DNA of 64,000 nucleotides from Brevibacillus ruminantium (GCF_023746555.1 NZ_CP098755.1:5047001-5111000), one strand, 5' to 3'. Shown: positions 8,813-17,190, counted from the first letter of the stretch. The notes: a model not told the origin generated them from the sequence alone. Translations and numbers: made by a program.

Positions 8813-9865
8813 ATGGAAGAGGCAAAACCTTCGCATTCCATCACGGGGAAGACGCTGGCGGAAGACGTTTACAACGAAAACGGTCTTTTGCTCCTGCCGG
8901 CGGGCGCGGTCTTGCACCCAAGTGATATACGCTTACTCAGCGCTCACAAGGTCAAGCAGGTATTTGTGGCCAATGACGACCTTATACCAGACCCACCTTC
9001 TCCCTTGCTCCATTGGAACGAAGTACAAGCAGCTCACGAATATATGGCAGCCGTTCAACATACAGAAGAGTTATTTATCCGCATCGCTACCGGCTCCATT
9101 CCTCCTCTTCACCAATTTAATCAGGTGTTTTACCCCTTGCTGGACGATATCTTGCAGCGCCATGGCGTTCAACGCTTTATCTACGTAAGGGAAGGAAATG
9201 CCCAATACACGTACCGCCACTCCCTGCACGTCGGCATCCTTTCGGCCCTGATCGGCAAATTAATGGGGCAATCGGAGGAGCAGATCGTGTTTTTAGGCCA
9301 GGCCGGACTTTTGCATGATGTGGGAAAAATGATGATTCCCCAAGAGATCCTGGTCAAACCGGACAGCTTGACAGACGATGAGTATAAAATCATGAAACAG
9401 CACACCAAACTGGGAGAGTACCTCATTCGCAATATGGATGGAGCCGATGAAATGCTCGCCCTGTGTGCGTTGCTGCATCATGAGCGTTTGGATGGCTCAG
9501 GCTATCCGGAAGGACGCCGGCAAGAAAACATTCCATTTGAATGCCAGATTGTCAGTGTCGCCGACGTGTTTGACGCCATCTGTACAGACCGGGTCTATCG
9601 CAAAGGCACATCTCCCTTTGAAGCTGCGACCATTCTGTCCGATCTTGCCTACGCCGGTAAACTGAACCCGCAAATCGTCACTCCCTTTATCCACTACGTC
9701 ATCATGCTGTATGTCGGCACAGAAGCTTATCTTAACTCTGGAGAGCGCGTCGAGATCCTTCTGATTCACACGGACGAGCCTATGCGCCCGTTGGTGCGTC
9801 GCAAAGGAGAATACCTGGATTTGCGTCAGCATCGCACCCTGCAGATCCAATCGATCATTGAATAA
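8813..9865 (+). CDS. HD-GYP domain protein, probable cyclic-di-GMP phosphodiesterase
   Basis: HD-GYP proteins hydrolyse c-di-GMP and often control motility. The 350-residue protein has an N-terminal region of about 150 residues of the kind common in Bacillales HD-GYP proteins (ITGKTLAEDVYNENGLLLLPAG) and then the catalytic domain with HSLHVGILSALIG, metal ligands HDVGK (about 169) and the signature HHERLDGSGYPEGR (about 222). All core residues are present, so it should be active. SD GGAGGA precedes the ATG. It is transcribed away from hpf as a single gene ending at a bidirectional terminator. No signal peptide or TM segment is seen. Confidence 0.9.
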   Translation: MEEAKPSHSITGKTLAEDVYNENGLLLLPAGAVLHPSDIRLLSAHKVKQVFVANDDLIPDPPSPLLHWNEVQAAHEYMAAVQHTEELFIRIATGSIPPLHQFNQVFYPLLDDILQRHGVQRFIYVREGNAQYTYRHSLHVGILSALIGKLMGQSEEQIVFLGQAGLLHDVGKMMIPQEILVKPDSLTDDEYKIMKQHTKLGEYLIRNMDGADEMLALCALLHHERLDGSGYPEGRRQENIPFECQIVSVADVFDAICTDRVYRKGTSPFEAATILSDLAYAGKLNPQIVTPFIHYVIMLYVGTEAYLNSGERVEILLIHTDEPMRPLVRRKGEYLDLRQHRTLQIQSIIE

Positions 9866-9885
9866 CGAGAGGTTTCCTCCCGCAC

Positions 9886-9925
9886 CAAAAATCCCCTGTA
9901 CCTTTCGGCAACAGGGGATTTTCAT
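9886..9925. terminator. Bidirectional intrinsic terminator
   Basis: AAAAATCCCCTGT ... ACAGGGGATTTT stem with A/T tails on both sides, shared by the convergent HD-GYP and permease genes. Confidence 0.9.
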
Positions 9926-9942
9926 TCATGTGTCTCGTGCAT

Positions 9943-10617
9943 TTATTTGGGGGTATATTTCTTTTCCAGGCCCCTGACCACGACTCTTGACAAGAAAAGG
10001 GTCAGGACCAGATAAATGGCGGCTTCCGTCAGGTACGGGGGATAGCGCTCGAAGGTGCTCTTGGCGATGCTCATGGCCGCGTAGTTCAATTCCGGAGTCG
10101 CGATAACAGCCGTGAGCGACGAGTCTTTCAGCAGGGAGATAAACTCGTTCCCCAGCGCAGGGAGCATCCTCGTAAACGCCTGTGGTATCACGATCAGTCT
10201 CATCGCCATCCCCTTGGTCATCCCAAGGGAACGAGCTGCCTCCATCTGCCCAGGATCAATCGATTGTATTCCTGCACGGAAAATCTCTGCGATATAGGCT
10301 GCCGCATTCAAGGATAACGCGATCATACCTGAATAAATGGCTTCCGGACTGCTCTGCCCCGGAAAGAATACCTCCCAAATGGAAGGAATGACTGCAAAGT
10401 GAATCAAAAGGATTTGGACCAGCATCGGGGTTCCGCGAAACAGTTCGACATAGATGGAACAAGGTATACGAATCCAGGCTTTGCCGGACTGTTTCCCCAA
10501 AGAAATAAACAGCCCAAGAAGTGTACCAATCAAAGTAGCTACCGCCGTCAGCAGTATCGTGTTGAAAAATCCTCGGATAAGCAACTCTCGATAATTATAA
10601 ACGACGCTCCAGTCCAA
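9943..10617 (-). CDS. Polar amino-acid ABC transporter permease
   Basis: Membrane subunit of a glutamine/cystine-type importer. The 224-residue protein has several hydrophobic segments and the HisMQ-family EAA loop (GQMEAARSLGMTKGMAMRLIVIPQ, seen as EAARSLGM...VIPQA). The start codon is TTG at 10617 with SD GGGAGGG seven bases away; both lie in the 3' arm of a hairpin (see 10616-10674). It follows the binding-protein gene and ends the operon at a terminator, so no ATPase gene is linked here. Confidence 0.92.
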   Translation of the reverse strand: MDWSVVYNYRELLIRGFFNTILLTAVATLIGTLLGLFISLGKQSGKAWIRIPCSIYVELFRGTPMLVQILLIHFAVIPSIWEVFFPGQSSPEAIYSGMIALSLNAAAYIAEIFRAGIQSIDPGQMEAARSLGMTKGMAMRLIVIPQAFTRMLPALGNEFISLLKDSSLTAVIATPELNYAAMSIAKSTFERYPPYLTEAAIYLVLTLFLSRVVVRGLEKKYTPK

Positions 10618-10674
10618 AGGTGTGCCCTCCCTTCCATGCTGCTTGGCTTACATAGAAAAACAGGGCACGCCTTT
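10616..10674 (-). promoter_or_regulatory. Hairpin covering the permease ribosome binding site
   Basis: Minus strand AAAGGCGTGCCCT (10674-10662) can pair with AGGGCACACCTTT (10628-10616): 12 of 13 base pairs, 33-base loop. The 3' arm covers part of the SD and reaches the first two bases of the TTG start. Confidence 0.65.
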
Positions 10675-10698
10675 TGACGTACCCGGTCGTATCCACAT

Positions 10699-11493
10699 TT
10701 ACTCTTTACCGAAGTACTGGTTGCGAATTTCTTCCAGCTTTCCGTTTTCCTTGATCTTCTTCAATCCCTCGTTGATTTTGTTCATGATTTCTGTGTTTCC
10801 TTTTTTCACCATGATGCCGTAATTCTCTTTCTCAAAGGAATCGTCCTTGATCAGCTTAAACTTTTTGTCCTGGATTTTTTTCACATAGTACTGAATGACA
10901 CCGTTGTCTCCAATGACGGCTTCCACACGTCCATTAAAGAAATCATCAACAGCAGACGGCATGTCATCGTATTCCTTCAGACCTTGATACGTATCGCCAA
11001 ATGCTTTCTTCACCACTTCTCCGCCGGTGGTAGCACCTTGAACGCCAATTTTCTTGCCTTTCAGATCAGCCAGCGTATTGACGGGTGAATCCTCCGCTAC
11101 CAGGATCAATTGATTGGCCTCAAAATAGGGTTCAGAAAAATCATACTTCTTTTTGCGGTCATCAGTTATCGTGATGGAAGAGATCCCAATATCTACGGTC
11201 CCTCTGTCCAGGCCATCAAACAACGGGTCCCAACCGGTATTCTTCCATTCAACCTTAAAGCCTGCTGCTTCGGCGACCGCATTTAAGACATCAATGTCGT
11301 GTCCGGTGATCTTGCCGTCAGCCTCCAGCACTTGAAATGGAGGATAAGCTGCATCTGTGCCTACGACGTAAACCTTGTCTGCTGTGCCTCCTCCTGTCGC
11401 AGACTGGTTCCCTCCCGATCCACAGGCAGATACCAAAAGCCCTACGCCAACAGTCAGGATCAATGATGTCCACCATTTTTTCCTCAGTTTCAT
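10699..11493 (-). CDS. Amino-acid ABC transporter substrate-binding lipoprotein
   Basis: Extracellular solute-binding protein family 3, delivering a polar amino acid to the permease at 9943-10617. The 264-residue protein has a signal peptide with lipobox LLVSAC (Cys about 24), then the family-3 opening (VYVVGTDAAYPPFQ) and the ligand-pocket segment GTVDIGISSITITDDRKKKYDFS, recognisable as DIGISSITIT. The specificity (glutamine, cystine or other) cannot be told from sequence. It is first in the operon, behind a DnaA-box cluster. Confidence 0.93.
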   Translation of the reverse strand: MKLRKKWWTSLILTVGVGLLVSACGSGGNQSATGGGTADKVYVVGTDAAYPPFQVLEADGKITGHDIDVLNAVAEAAGFKVEWKNTGWDPLFDGLDRGTVDIGISSITITDDRKKKYDFSEPYFEANQLILVAEDSPVNTLADLKGKKIGVQGATTGGEVVKKAFGDTYQGLKEYDDMPSAVDDFFNGRVEAVIGDNGVIQYYVKKIQDKKFKLIKDDSFEKENYGIMVKKGNTEIMNKINEGLKKIKENGKLEEIRNQYFGKE

Positions 11494-11544
11494 GTGTTCA
11501 AGCCCCCCTCATCTGTATCTGTCTTGATTCTTTTTTCCCCAGCA

Positions 11545-11631
11545 CTGTCCACAACGTGAGGTTGATTATTTTGCCTCATCCACAGATTTATCCACATTAT
11601 CCACAGGGCGTTGTGCACAAGCGGGGGATAA
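11545..11631. promoter_or_regulatory. DnaA-box cluster
   Basis: Two perfect TTATCCACA boxes lie back to back (11588-11596, 11597-11605). TCATCCACA (11576-11584) and TTGTGCACA (11611-11619) each differ from TTATNCACA at one position; CTGTCCACA (11545-11553) and, on the other strand, TTATCCCCC (11623-11631) at two. The cluster is upstream of the amino-acid transport operon and away from any replication gene. Confidence 0.75.
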
Positions 11632-11700
11632 CTCACCCCTGCTGCTCATGCTGTCCATACTATGTTAGCGATCAAGAAAAAAGGAACAAGGGTTCGTATA

Positions 11701-11760
11701 GAAAAAGAAAGAAGGATTCCTATCAGATATACTTCTATCTGATACATGCGAATCCTTCTT
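11701..11760 (-). terminator. Intrinsic terminator of motAB
   Basis: Outer stem AAGAAGGATTC / GAATCCTTCTT (11709-11719, 11750-11760) with an inner TCAGATA / TATCTGA stem and a U-rich tail on the minus strand. Confidence 0.85.
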
Positions 11761-11793
11761 CAAACTTCGGTTATTTACAGAAAATTTTCTGTA

Positions 11794-12591
11794 TTATATT
11801 TTTTCTGCCAAAATGACAATTTCCACCCGCCGATTTCGCTCTCGATTTTCAGCATTGGAGTTGTCCACCAACGGCTTGTGCTCGCCCCAACCGGCTACCG
11901 TAAAGCGGGAAGCCGCCAGCGCATGCTCATCGACCATCTCGCGCATCACGGCGATCGCCCTGGCGGAGGAGAGCTCCCAATTGGAGCGGTACACACTATG
12001 TACAATCGGCATATCGTCTGTATACCCTTCGATCCGCACCCGGTAAGAGAAGTGCTCCAGTACCTTTGCTACGGTACCGATTACTTGCTTGCCCTCTTCC
12101 TGCAAATCGGCAGACCCGCTGCGGAACAGGATCGCGGCCGGCAGCCTCACACGCAGCCCTTCTTCCGTTTCTTCATAGTCGATATTCAGCTCTTGCAGGG
12201 CTGAAGAGAGCTCTGTCCGCACGGTTTCCATATCGCGGTCTGCGTCGTCCCCCTTTTCCGTGGGCACCGCCGGTTTTGGCAGGACCTCCGTCCCCGTTTT
12301 TTCATCAACCAGCGATTCCAGGGTCGACCGCCGCGCCTCCAGCTCGTGAACCTGCCGCTGCAGCTCCAGCTTCTTGATGTTGAGCAAATCGAGGCTTTCC
12401 TGCACCTCCTGAAGGTTTTCCTGCTGCTTTGCTTCCTCCTGTTTGACCTCCTGCATCTCTACCTTCAGCTTGGCCGCATGGGCCGCTGCGACGATCAGGA
12501 TAATCACAAACAAGAGAGTAAACAAGTCACTATAGCTGATCAGCCAGCTTTTCTCCAGCTCTTTCTCGTCGTACAGCCGCTCGTCATGCAT
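11794..12591 (-). CDS. motB: Flagellar motor stator protein MotB (OmpA domain)
   Basis: Peptidoglycan-anchored stator subunit that forms the ion channel with MotA. The start ATG 12591 overlaps the motA stop; the frame extends upstream to a TTG at 12609. One TM helix (SYSDLFTLLFVIILIVAA) carries the channel Asp in YSDLFTLL. A long coiled coil follows (about 45-110), then the OmpA/MotB peptidoglycan-binding domain with the NWELSSARA and NRRVEIVI motifs. The coiled-coil linker is long for MotB. Ion type (H+ or Na+) cannot be decided. It pairs with the adjacent motA. Confidence 0.92.
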   Translation of the reverse strand: MHDERLYDEKELEKSWLISYSDLFTLLFVIILIVAAAHAAKLKVEMQEVKQEEAKQQENLQEVQESLDLLNIKKLELQRQVHELEARRSTLESLVDEKTGTEVLPKPAVPTEKGDDADRDMETVRTELSSALQELNIDYEETEEGLRVRLPAAILFRSGSADLQEEGKQVIGTVAKVLEHFSYRVRIEGYTDDMPIVHSVYRSNWELSSARAIAVMREMVDEHALAASRFTVAGWGEHKPLVDNSNAENRERNRRVEIVILAEKI

Positions 12592-13393
12592 GGAGATCCT
12601 GCCTTTCAATCGTCCCTTTCATACTGCCTGGGGTCTTGATCAGCACCAGCTTTTTGTCGCCCGGCAGGAACGAATTCAGTTTTTCAAACAACACGCGCGG
12701 TGTCTCCATCCGCTGCAAGCCGAGGCAGCCCTCCAGGTACAGACGCTTTTCAAACATCTCTTGATCCACCAGGTCCATCAGGCGATAGTAACACGGCAAG
12801 GCAAACATATTGGCCAGAAGCGCACCGTACAGTGTTGCCACAATGGCGGCACTCAAGCTGTATCCAGTCTGGGTCAAATCAGACAGCGTCTCCAATACAC
12901 CTGTCATCCCGAGCAGCGTCCCCACCAGCCCCATGCCGGGAGCAAGCAAGCTGACCAGACGAAAGAAGCCAGCGGCCTGCTGGTAGCGATGCTGTTCCCC
13001 TTTTAACTCGTTCTCCAGTATCAGGCGGAGTTCTTCCTCCGGCACTCCTTCAATCGCCAGCAGACTGCCGCGACGAACGAACGAGTCCTTTTCATTCTGC
13101 AGCTCTTTTTCCAGCTCCAGATAGCCCTGTTCTTTTTGCACCAGAGCATAGTAGTAAAACCGCTTGATCGTTTCCTCTAGATTTCCCTCGCGGCCGTGGA
13201 TCAACAGCCGCACCAGTTTTCGCACTTCCAGATGCTTGCGCTTGATCGCAAAGGAGATGATGACCGACAGCCCGACCAGCTCAAGGGCGGCGAGGTTTAC
13301 CAGTTCAGACAGGCTCCCTTTCAAATAAACTGCATGTGTGAAAATAAGCACTACTGCTCCCACCAAGAGGAGCGAGCGTCGTTTTGTCGCCAA
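12584..13393 (-). CDS. motA: Flagellar motor stator protein MotA
   Basis: Membrane partner of MotB, converting ion flow to torque. The 269-residue protein has two TM helices near the N-terminus and two around 150-210, with the family motif APGMGLVGTLLGM and the last-helix segment ATLYGALLANMFALP. The cytosolic loop between carries the charged region facing FliG. The start is a TTG at 13393 with SD GGAAGGTG eight bases before it. The stop overlaps the motB start, implying coupled translation. A SigD-type promoter lies upstream, divergent from that of the yjfB-like gene. Confidence 0.92.
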   Translation of the reverse strand: MATKRRSLLLVGAVVLIFTHAVYLKGSLSELVNLAALELVGLSVIISFAIKRKHLEVRKLVRLLIHGREGNLEETIKRFYYYALVQKEQGYLELEKELQNEKDSFVRRGSLLAIEGVPEEELRLILENELKGEQHRYQQAAGFFRLVSLLAPGMGLVGTLLGMTGVLETLSDLTQTGYSLSAAIVATLYGALLANMFALPCYYRLMDLVDQEMFEKRLYLEGCLGLQRMETPRVLFEKLNSFLPGDKKLVLIKTPGSMKGTIERQDLHA

Positions 13394-13430
13394 AGCCTGT
13401 CACCTTCCTGCTTGCATTCTTCTCTTCCTG

Positions 13431-13483
13431 TTATCGGAGATGTCCTGTTTCATTATAATAGCAAAGAGTTTCCAAGCCGATAA
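13431..13483. promoter_or_regulatory. Divergent SigD promoters of motA and yjfB
   Basis: Minus strand: -10 TCCGATAA (13431-13438), 15-bp spacer, weak -35 TATA (13454-13457), reading into motA. Plus strand: -35 TAAT (13456-13459), 16-bp spacer, -10 GCCGATAA (13476-13483), reading into the yjfB-like gene. The -35 elements overlap. The consensus is TAAA-N15-GCCGATAT. Confidence 0.65.
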
Positions 13484-13523
13484 GAAAATGAGGGACCGTT
13501 GTAGAAAAAGGAGGGGAACTTCT

Positions 13524-13730
13524 ATGGACCTAAACTCCATCATGGGAGCACAGCTCAGCCAGCTCCAGCACACCGTCAGTCTCAGCATGATGAAGATGGT
13601 GCAGGCTACACAGACTGCCAGCGCTACTGTCATGCTGCAGGACTTTGTCCAGGCTCAGCAAGGCGTACAGCAGGCCGCGCAAGCCGCACCTCACCCGACC
13701 GCGGGCAATGTGATTGATGTCAGCGTGTAG
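13524..13730 (+). CDS. yjfB: YjfB-like putative motility protein
   Basis: 68-residue protein of the YjfB family, small SigD-controlled proteins of unknown molecular role. The pattern is clear: MDLNSIMGAQLSQLQ opening, central helix SLSMMKMVQATQ and the C-terminal VIDVSV. The start ATG 13524 has SD AAAAGGAGGGG; the open frame extends upstream to 13338 but that part is leader. A good SigD -10 (GCCGATAA) lies 40 bp upstream. It is a single gene with its own terminator. Confidence 0.85.
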   Translation: MDLNSIMGAQLSQLQHTVSLSMMKMVQATQTASATVMLQDFVQAQQGVQQAAQAAPHPTAGNVIDVSV

Positions 13731-13798
13731 GCAAGGCTGCCAGAAGCTTACTCCGGCTTTGGGAAAAATGTATGACTTGTGATTTTCGACAGACGAAA

Positions 13799-13828
13799 CA
13801 GGCTGCCTGAACGGGCAGCCTGCGGTCG
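13799..13828 (+). terminator. Probable terminator of the yjfB-like gene
   Basis: Stem CAGGCTGCC / GGCAGCCTG (13799-13821); the U-tract is poor. Confidence 0.55.
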
Positions 13829-13861
13829 TTTATGTAGGCACGTTATGTGTCTAACATGGTT

Positions 13862-14107
13862 CTACTTGCCAACCTCATCTTCTGCATGTTGACCTGGGCT
13901 GATTTTTCTATGTCCACGCCGTTCTTCCAGACCTTCCAGTCCATACTCCCGGAAATTTTTTACCCACCGGCGGATGTAAGAGCTGCTGCTAAGATTCAGT
14001 TCTTGTGTCACCCGATTATAGCCCATGCCATCCTCTACATACATCTTTACTGCCTTAAGCTTAAACTCTACCGAATATTTCTTGAATGTCTGGCCTTTCA
14101 TAGGCAT
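13862..14107 (-). pseudogene. IS3-type transposase OrfA remnant
   Basis: 81-residue frame (MPMKGQTFKKYSVEFKLKAVKMYVED, seen as YSVEFKLKAVKMYVEDG) with the helix-turn-helix of IS150-group OrfA, including SSSYIRRWVKNFREYGLEGLEER cut short after RRGHRK. The second HTH, OrfB and visible terminal repeats are missing. The frame has SD AGGGGG and could still make a short DNA-binding peptide. It lies just downstream of yaaR. Confidence 0.75.
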
Positions 14108-14170
14108 AAAAAAATCCCCCTGAGCAAACGGCTTCTCAGATGCCCTCCACTTCTATTAGAAAAGGAGCTT

Positions 14171-14608
14171 CTATACAAATATATTCAATACCAAACCCTT
14201 AATCTCCCCGACACGTTCAAGAATACGAAGACCCGGCTCCTGATTTTTCAGAACCGCATCTGTTAATTCCAACAACTTCTGGTCTACTTCCTTGACAACT
14301 TTAAACACTCGGGAGCGGCCTCTTCGATTAAAGCCTTGCTGTTCTTCCAACTTCAGACCGTTTTTGACAGCATCATCAAGCAAGCTCTTGACCAGTGATT
14401 TAAACTTCCTCAAATCTCCGACAGTGCGTGAGTCTGCAAGGATTTTCCCTTGCTCCTCAATGTCGACAACCAATTTTTGAAGGCGTTCAGCATTTAGCTG
14501 ATTCCTTCCTTTGTTCATTAGTTCGGAAAAAACAACACGATCTGCCGGCACATCATGTTTGGCCTTTCTCTGTTCCACGGATAACTGTCCGATCTTGTTT
14601 ACTTCCAT
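14171..14608 (-). CDS. yaaR: YaaR family protein (DUF327)
   Basis: 145-residue DUF327 protein, all-helical, of unknown function. Diagnostic are FSELMNKGRNQLNAERLQ and the central LADSRTVGDLRKFKSLVKSL region, with C-terminal KVVKEVDQKLLELTDAVL. No signal or membrane segment. It follows ylqH by 45 bases and is probably the last gene of the ylqG-ylqH-yaaR transcript. Its place beside flagellar-type genes hints at a motility link, which is inference. Confidence 0.85.
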   Translation of the reverse strand: MEVNKIGQLSVEQRKAKHDVPADRVVFSELMNKGRNQLNAERLQKLVVDIEEQGKILADSRTVGDLRKFKSLVKSLLDDAVKNGLKLEEQQGFNRRGRSRVFKVVKEVDQKLLELTDAVLKNQEPGLRILERVGEIKGLVLNIFV

Positions 14609-14653
14609 CTCGATCCGTACCTTTCCTCAAAATCTATGACAGAAACTGAGCCG

Positions 14654-14959
14654 TCACGATCTTCCCTTCAGCTTTTCCATTTCCTCTATCAACAGAAGGA
14701 TTTCAGCGACGACCGAGTACAACTGTGGCGGGATATTTTCTCCAAGATCCATATCGATCAAATTTCTTACAAGCAAAGAATCTTCCTGAAGAGGGATGTC
14801 ATTTTGTCTTGCCATCTCCATAATCTTTTCAGCAAGATGACCTCTCCCCTGTGCGGTAACTGTCGGTATGTAATCCCTCTCCTGGTCATAGCGGATGACA
14901 GCTGCCATAGGGCCGTTTAACGCTTGCCTCTGTTTTTGATTAAAAGATTTACGGATCAT
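14654..14959 (-). CDS. ylqH: FlhB C-terminal domain-like protein (YlqH)
   Basis: 101-residue homologue of the cytosolic domain of the flagellar export switch FlhB, without its membrane part. The family match is clear in AAVIRYDQERDYIPTVTAQG (VIRY then AKGxG-like TAQGRGHLAEKI), NDIPLQEDSLLVRNL and MDLGENIPPQLYSVVAEIL. The NPTH self-cleavage motif of true FlhB is absent (NGPM occupies the corresponding end), as in B. subtilis YlqH. It overlaps the FliK-like gene by four bases, so the pair is co-translated. This suggests a FliK/FlhB-like interaction pair. Confidence 0.88.
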   Translation of the reverse strand: MIRKSFNQKQRQALNGPMAAVIRYDQERDYIPTVTAQGRGHLAEKIMEMARQNDIPLQEDSLLVRNLIDMDLGENIPPQLYSVVAEILLLIEEMEKLKGRS

Positions 14960-17190
14960 ATTTTTAGATCCAGCCCTTTCGCAGCCGAGACAGCCTCTTG
15001 GGAAGTAGCGGCCCCCCCTAGAACAGGACTCGGTCTTCCTGCTTCCGTCTCTTCTTTTTTCTGTTCGGTAAATTGGGTAAATGTGACTCCTATCACATTG
15101 TAACCAATCTCTGCCAGACTATCCTTGCATCTTGTGACAAGCGACTCCACTTGCTGTTTAAACTGGGGCTGGTCATTTTTGATGGTGATAGACAAATTAC
15201 GCTCAACTGCTTGGATATGGATGCCTGTCTGTCCCATTTTCTTGGTTTCAATTAGAAAATAAAGGCTGCAATTTTCCCAATCCACTTTTTGACCTTCGTT
15301 CTTTGATTGGACATACATTTTTACGTTCTCCAGCCCGTTTTCAAGCAACAAGGGCAATTGCATAAACATGTTCTGCGGTTGATTCCCGGCTTCTGGCTTA
15401 CTTAGCAATTGTTGCCCGGTTAAGTTTTGGAGGACTTGCTCAGCCGCCAGACTTACTTTGCCGTTCGCAAGCGTTCTCTCCCCTGCTTTGGCGAGCTGGA
15501 GCAGTGCTGTTTTTAAGTTATGAGGATTCTCTTCACGCCCTCGTTGCTGCTGATGTTTATGGGAATCTGCCAGATCACTTTCATAATTTAATCCAAGCGC
15601 TCTTATAAACTCAAACATGTTTCGTGCAGAAGGCGGGTGGCTCTGAAAATGCTGCGCTGTTTCTGCTACCTGGGAAAAAACCTGGGCCGCTGGAATCTTG
15701 TCTGCAAACAGGCTTTGTCCGGTCGCAAAGTGCTGTATCCGAACATCGGACGGCCTCCAGTTCATCGCATCCAGCTTTCCCTTGACCTCTTTGAGCACAG
15801 TTAAAGCCTGTACATGTTCTCCTCTGGCTAACAACCTTTTCGCCTCAGCTAAATCCCCGCTTGCCCTGATCAGCTCTTTTTCTGTTTCCATATCAGTCAG
15901 CATCATCATTTCACTCTTTAGAATCGCTTTGTCCAGCAAGTCAATGGTCGACTCCAGCAGCGGCTTAACTGCTGCCTGACTCTGAGTCCTGTTTATTTCT
16001 GCCACCTGGATGACATTGCTGATATATTTCACAATCTCTCTCTTGGCAGATTGGAACTGGGCCGCCGCCTCATTCATCCTCTGTGTGAACTGAGTGACGA
16101 CCAGTTCTTTAGACGTCAAAAAGGGAGCAAGACTCATCCCTGCCTGATCCTCGTAGGCAACACCGCTTGAAGGGATCGACTGCGCTGCTTCTGCCGAGTT
16201 GGTTGGTTCCCCAACCAGATCACCCGCTGCTTGATCAAGCAGTTTGAGTATTTGCTCACGTCCGACCTGTTCCCACCCCATCTGTTGCAAGGTGACAGCT
16301 TGCTCAAGCGCCTGCTCTACCCGAGAGGCTGCTTTACCATTCAACTGAGGCTGCCTGCGAAGCTGGTCCTGATATTGATTCAATAGTTCCTCCAAGGAGG
16401 CTCCTTGCTGCGACAACACTTTCAGTTTTGAAAAAAGTTGACTCAGGCCCCCTGCATTAACCGCTTCACTCGCCCTGCCCTGGGAAACCGCTGCCGCCCC
16501 GGTTGCTGGCAAGGGCATCGTGGAGAGGCTTGAATTTTCTAACACAGCCAGTTGTTGGATCACATGAATCATCAACTGACGAGCTTCCCCTTCCTTACCA
16601 GTTTGCTGGAGCGCGGCAGCTTCATATAACACTTTGCTCAGCTTCTCAGCTACCTGTGGCGGTATTCTCGGGTTGCTGGCAAGCCTCTCCCGGATAGTCT
16701 TCATCGTCTTTTCCAAGTCGCTGCTTTTACCCATAAGCTTGTTTGTACTAGCTTCCGCACTCTCCAGTCCCGTCTCTCCAGCCTGTGCCAGATCGTTCAG
16801 CGCGCCGCTCAAAGGCTGGCCGTGCAGAGCTTCATGGACCGCTCGCAGATGCCCCGCAGTAACCTCAATTTTTTTATCAGCCAAAGCCTGGACTGTCTCC
16901 AGCTTTTGTTCCATGCTTCCGAGAGCTTTTCCCATGAACTCTTTTAAATCCTGCACTGCTTTTTTATTCAGAGAAACGCCGCTATCCAAAAGGATTTTGG
17001 CGGACTGCTTCATCTCCGGAGTGGGTTCCATCCCCAAACCGCGCAACATGCTGGCTGCATCGGGTTGACCCTTTGAGCCGGCTGTAGTGACAGTCGCCCC
17101 TGCTTGGGGAGAATCTCCCGGACTTTCAGTTATGGGACCAACCACACCTGGTTGCAAGGAACTTGACGTTGCGGTTATATTTACTCTCAT
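14956..17190 (-). CDS. Large FliK-like hook-length-type protein (YlqG-like)
   Basis: 744-residue protein with a long Gln/Ala/Leu-rich helical region (about 20-600) and a C-terminal FliK-type domain near 610-720 (FMQLPLLLENGLENVKMYVQ, SLYFLIETKKMGQTGIHIQ, VESLVTRCKDSLAEIGYNV). In FliK this domain contacts FlhB to switch export substrate; here the neighbour is the FlhB-like YlqH. SD GGGGAG precedes ATG 17190. B. subtilis has the same ylqG-ylqH pairing. Whether it acts in flagellar assembly or elsewhere is unknown. No signal peptide is seen. Confidence 0.8.
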   Translation of the reverse strand: MRVNITATSSSLQPGVVGPITESPGDSPQAGATVTTAGSKGQPDAASMLRGLGMEPTPEMKQSAKILLDSGVSLNKKAVQDLKEFMGKALGSMEQKLETVQALADKKIEVTAGHLRAVHEALHGQPLSGALNDLAQAGETGLESAEASTNKLMGKSSDLEKTMKTIRERLASNPRIPPQVAEKLSKVLYEAAALQQTGKEGEARQLMIHVIQQLAVLENSSLSTMPLPATGAAAVSQGRASEAVNAGGLSQLFSKLKVLSQQGASLEELLNQYQDQLRRQPQLNGKAASRVEQALEQAVTLQQMGWEQVGREQILKLLDQAAGDLVGEPTNSAEAAQSIPSSGVAYEDQAGMSLAPFLTSKELVVTQFTQRMNEAAAQFQSAKREIVKYISNVIQVAEINRTQSQAAVKPLLESTIDLLDKAILKSEMMMLTDMETEKELIRASGDLAEAKRLLARGEHVQALTVLKEVKGKLDAMNWRPSDVRIQHFATGQSLFADKIPAAQVFSQVAETAQHFQSHPPSARNMFEFIRALGLNYESDLADSHKHQQQRGREENPHNLKTALLQLAKAGERTLANGKVSLAAEQVLQNLTGQQLLSKPEAGNQPQNMFMQLPLLLENGLENVKMYVQSKNEGQKVDWENCSLYFLIETKKMGQTGIHIQAVERNLSITIKNDQPQFKQQVESLVTRCKDSLAEIGYNVIGVTFTQFTEQKKEETEAGRPSPVLGGAATSQEAVSAAKGLDLKI

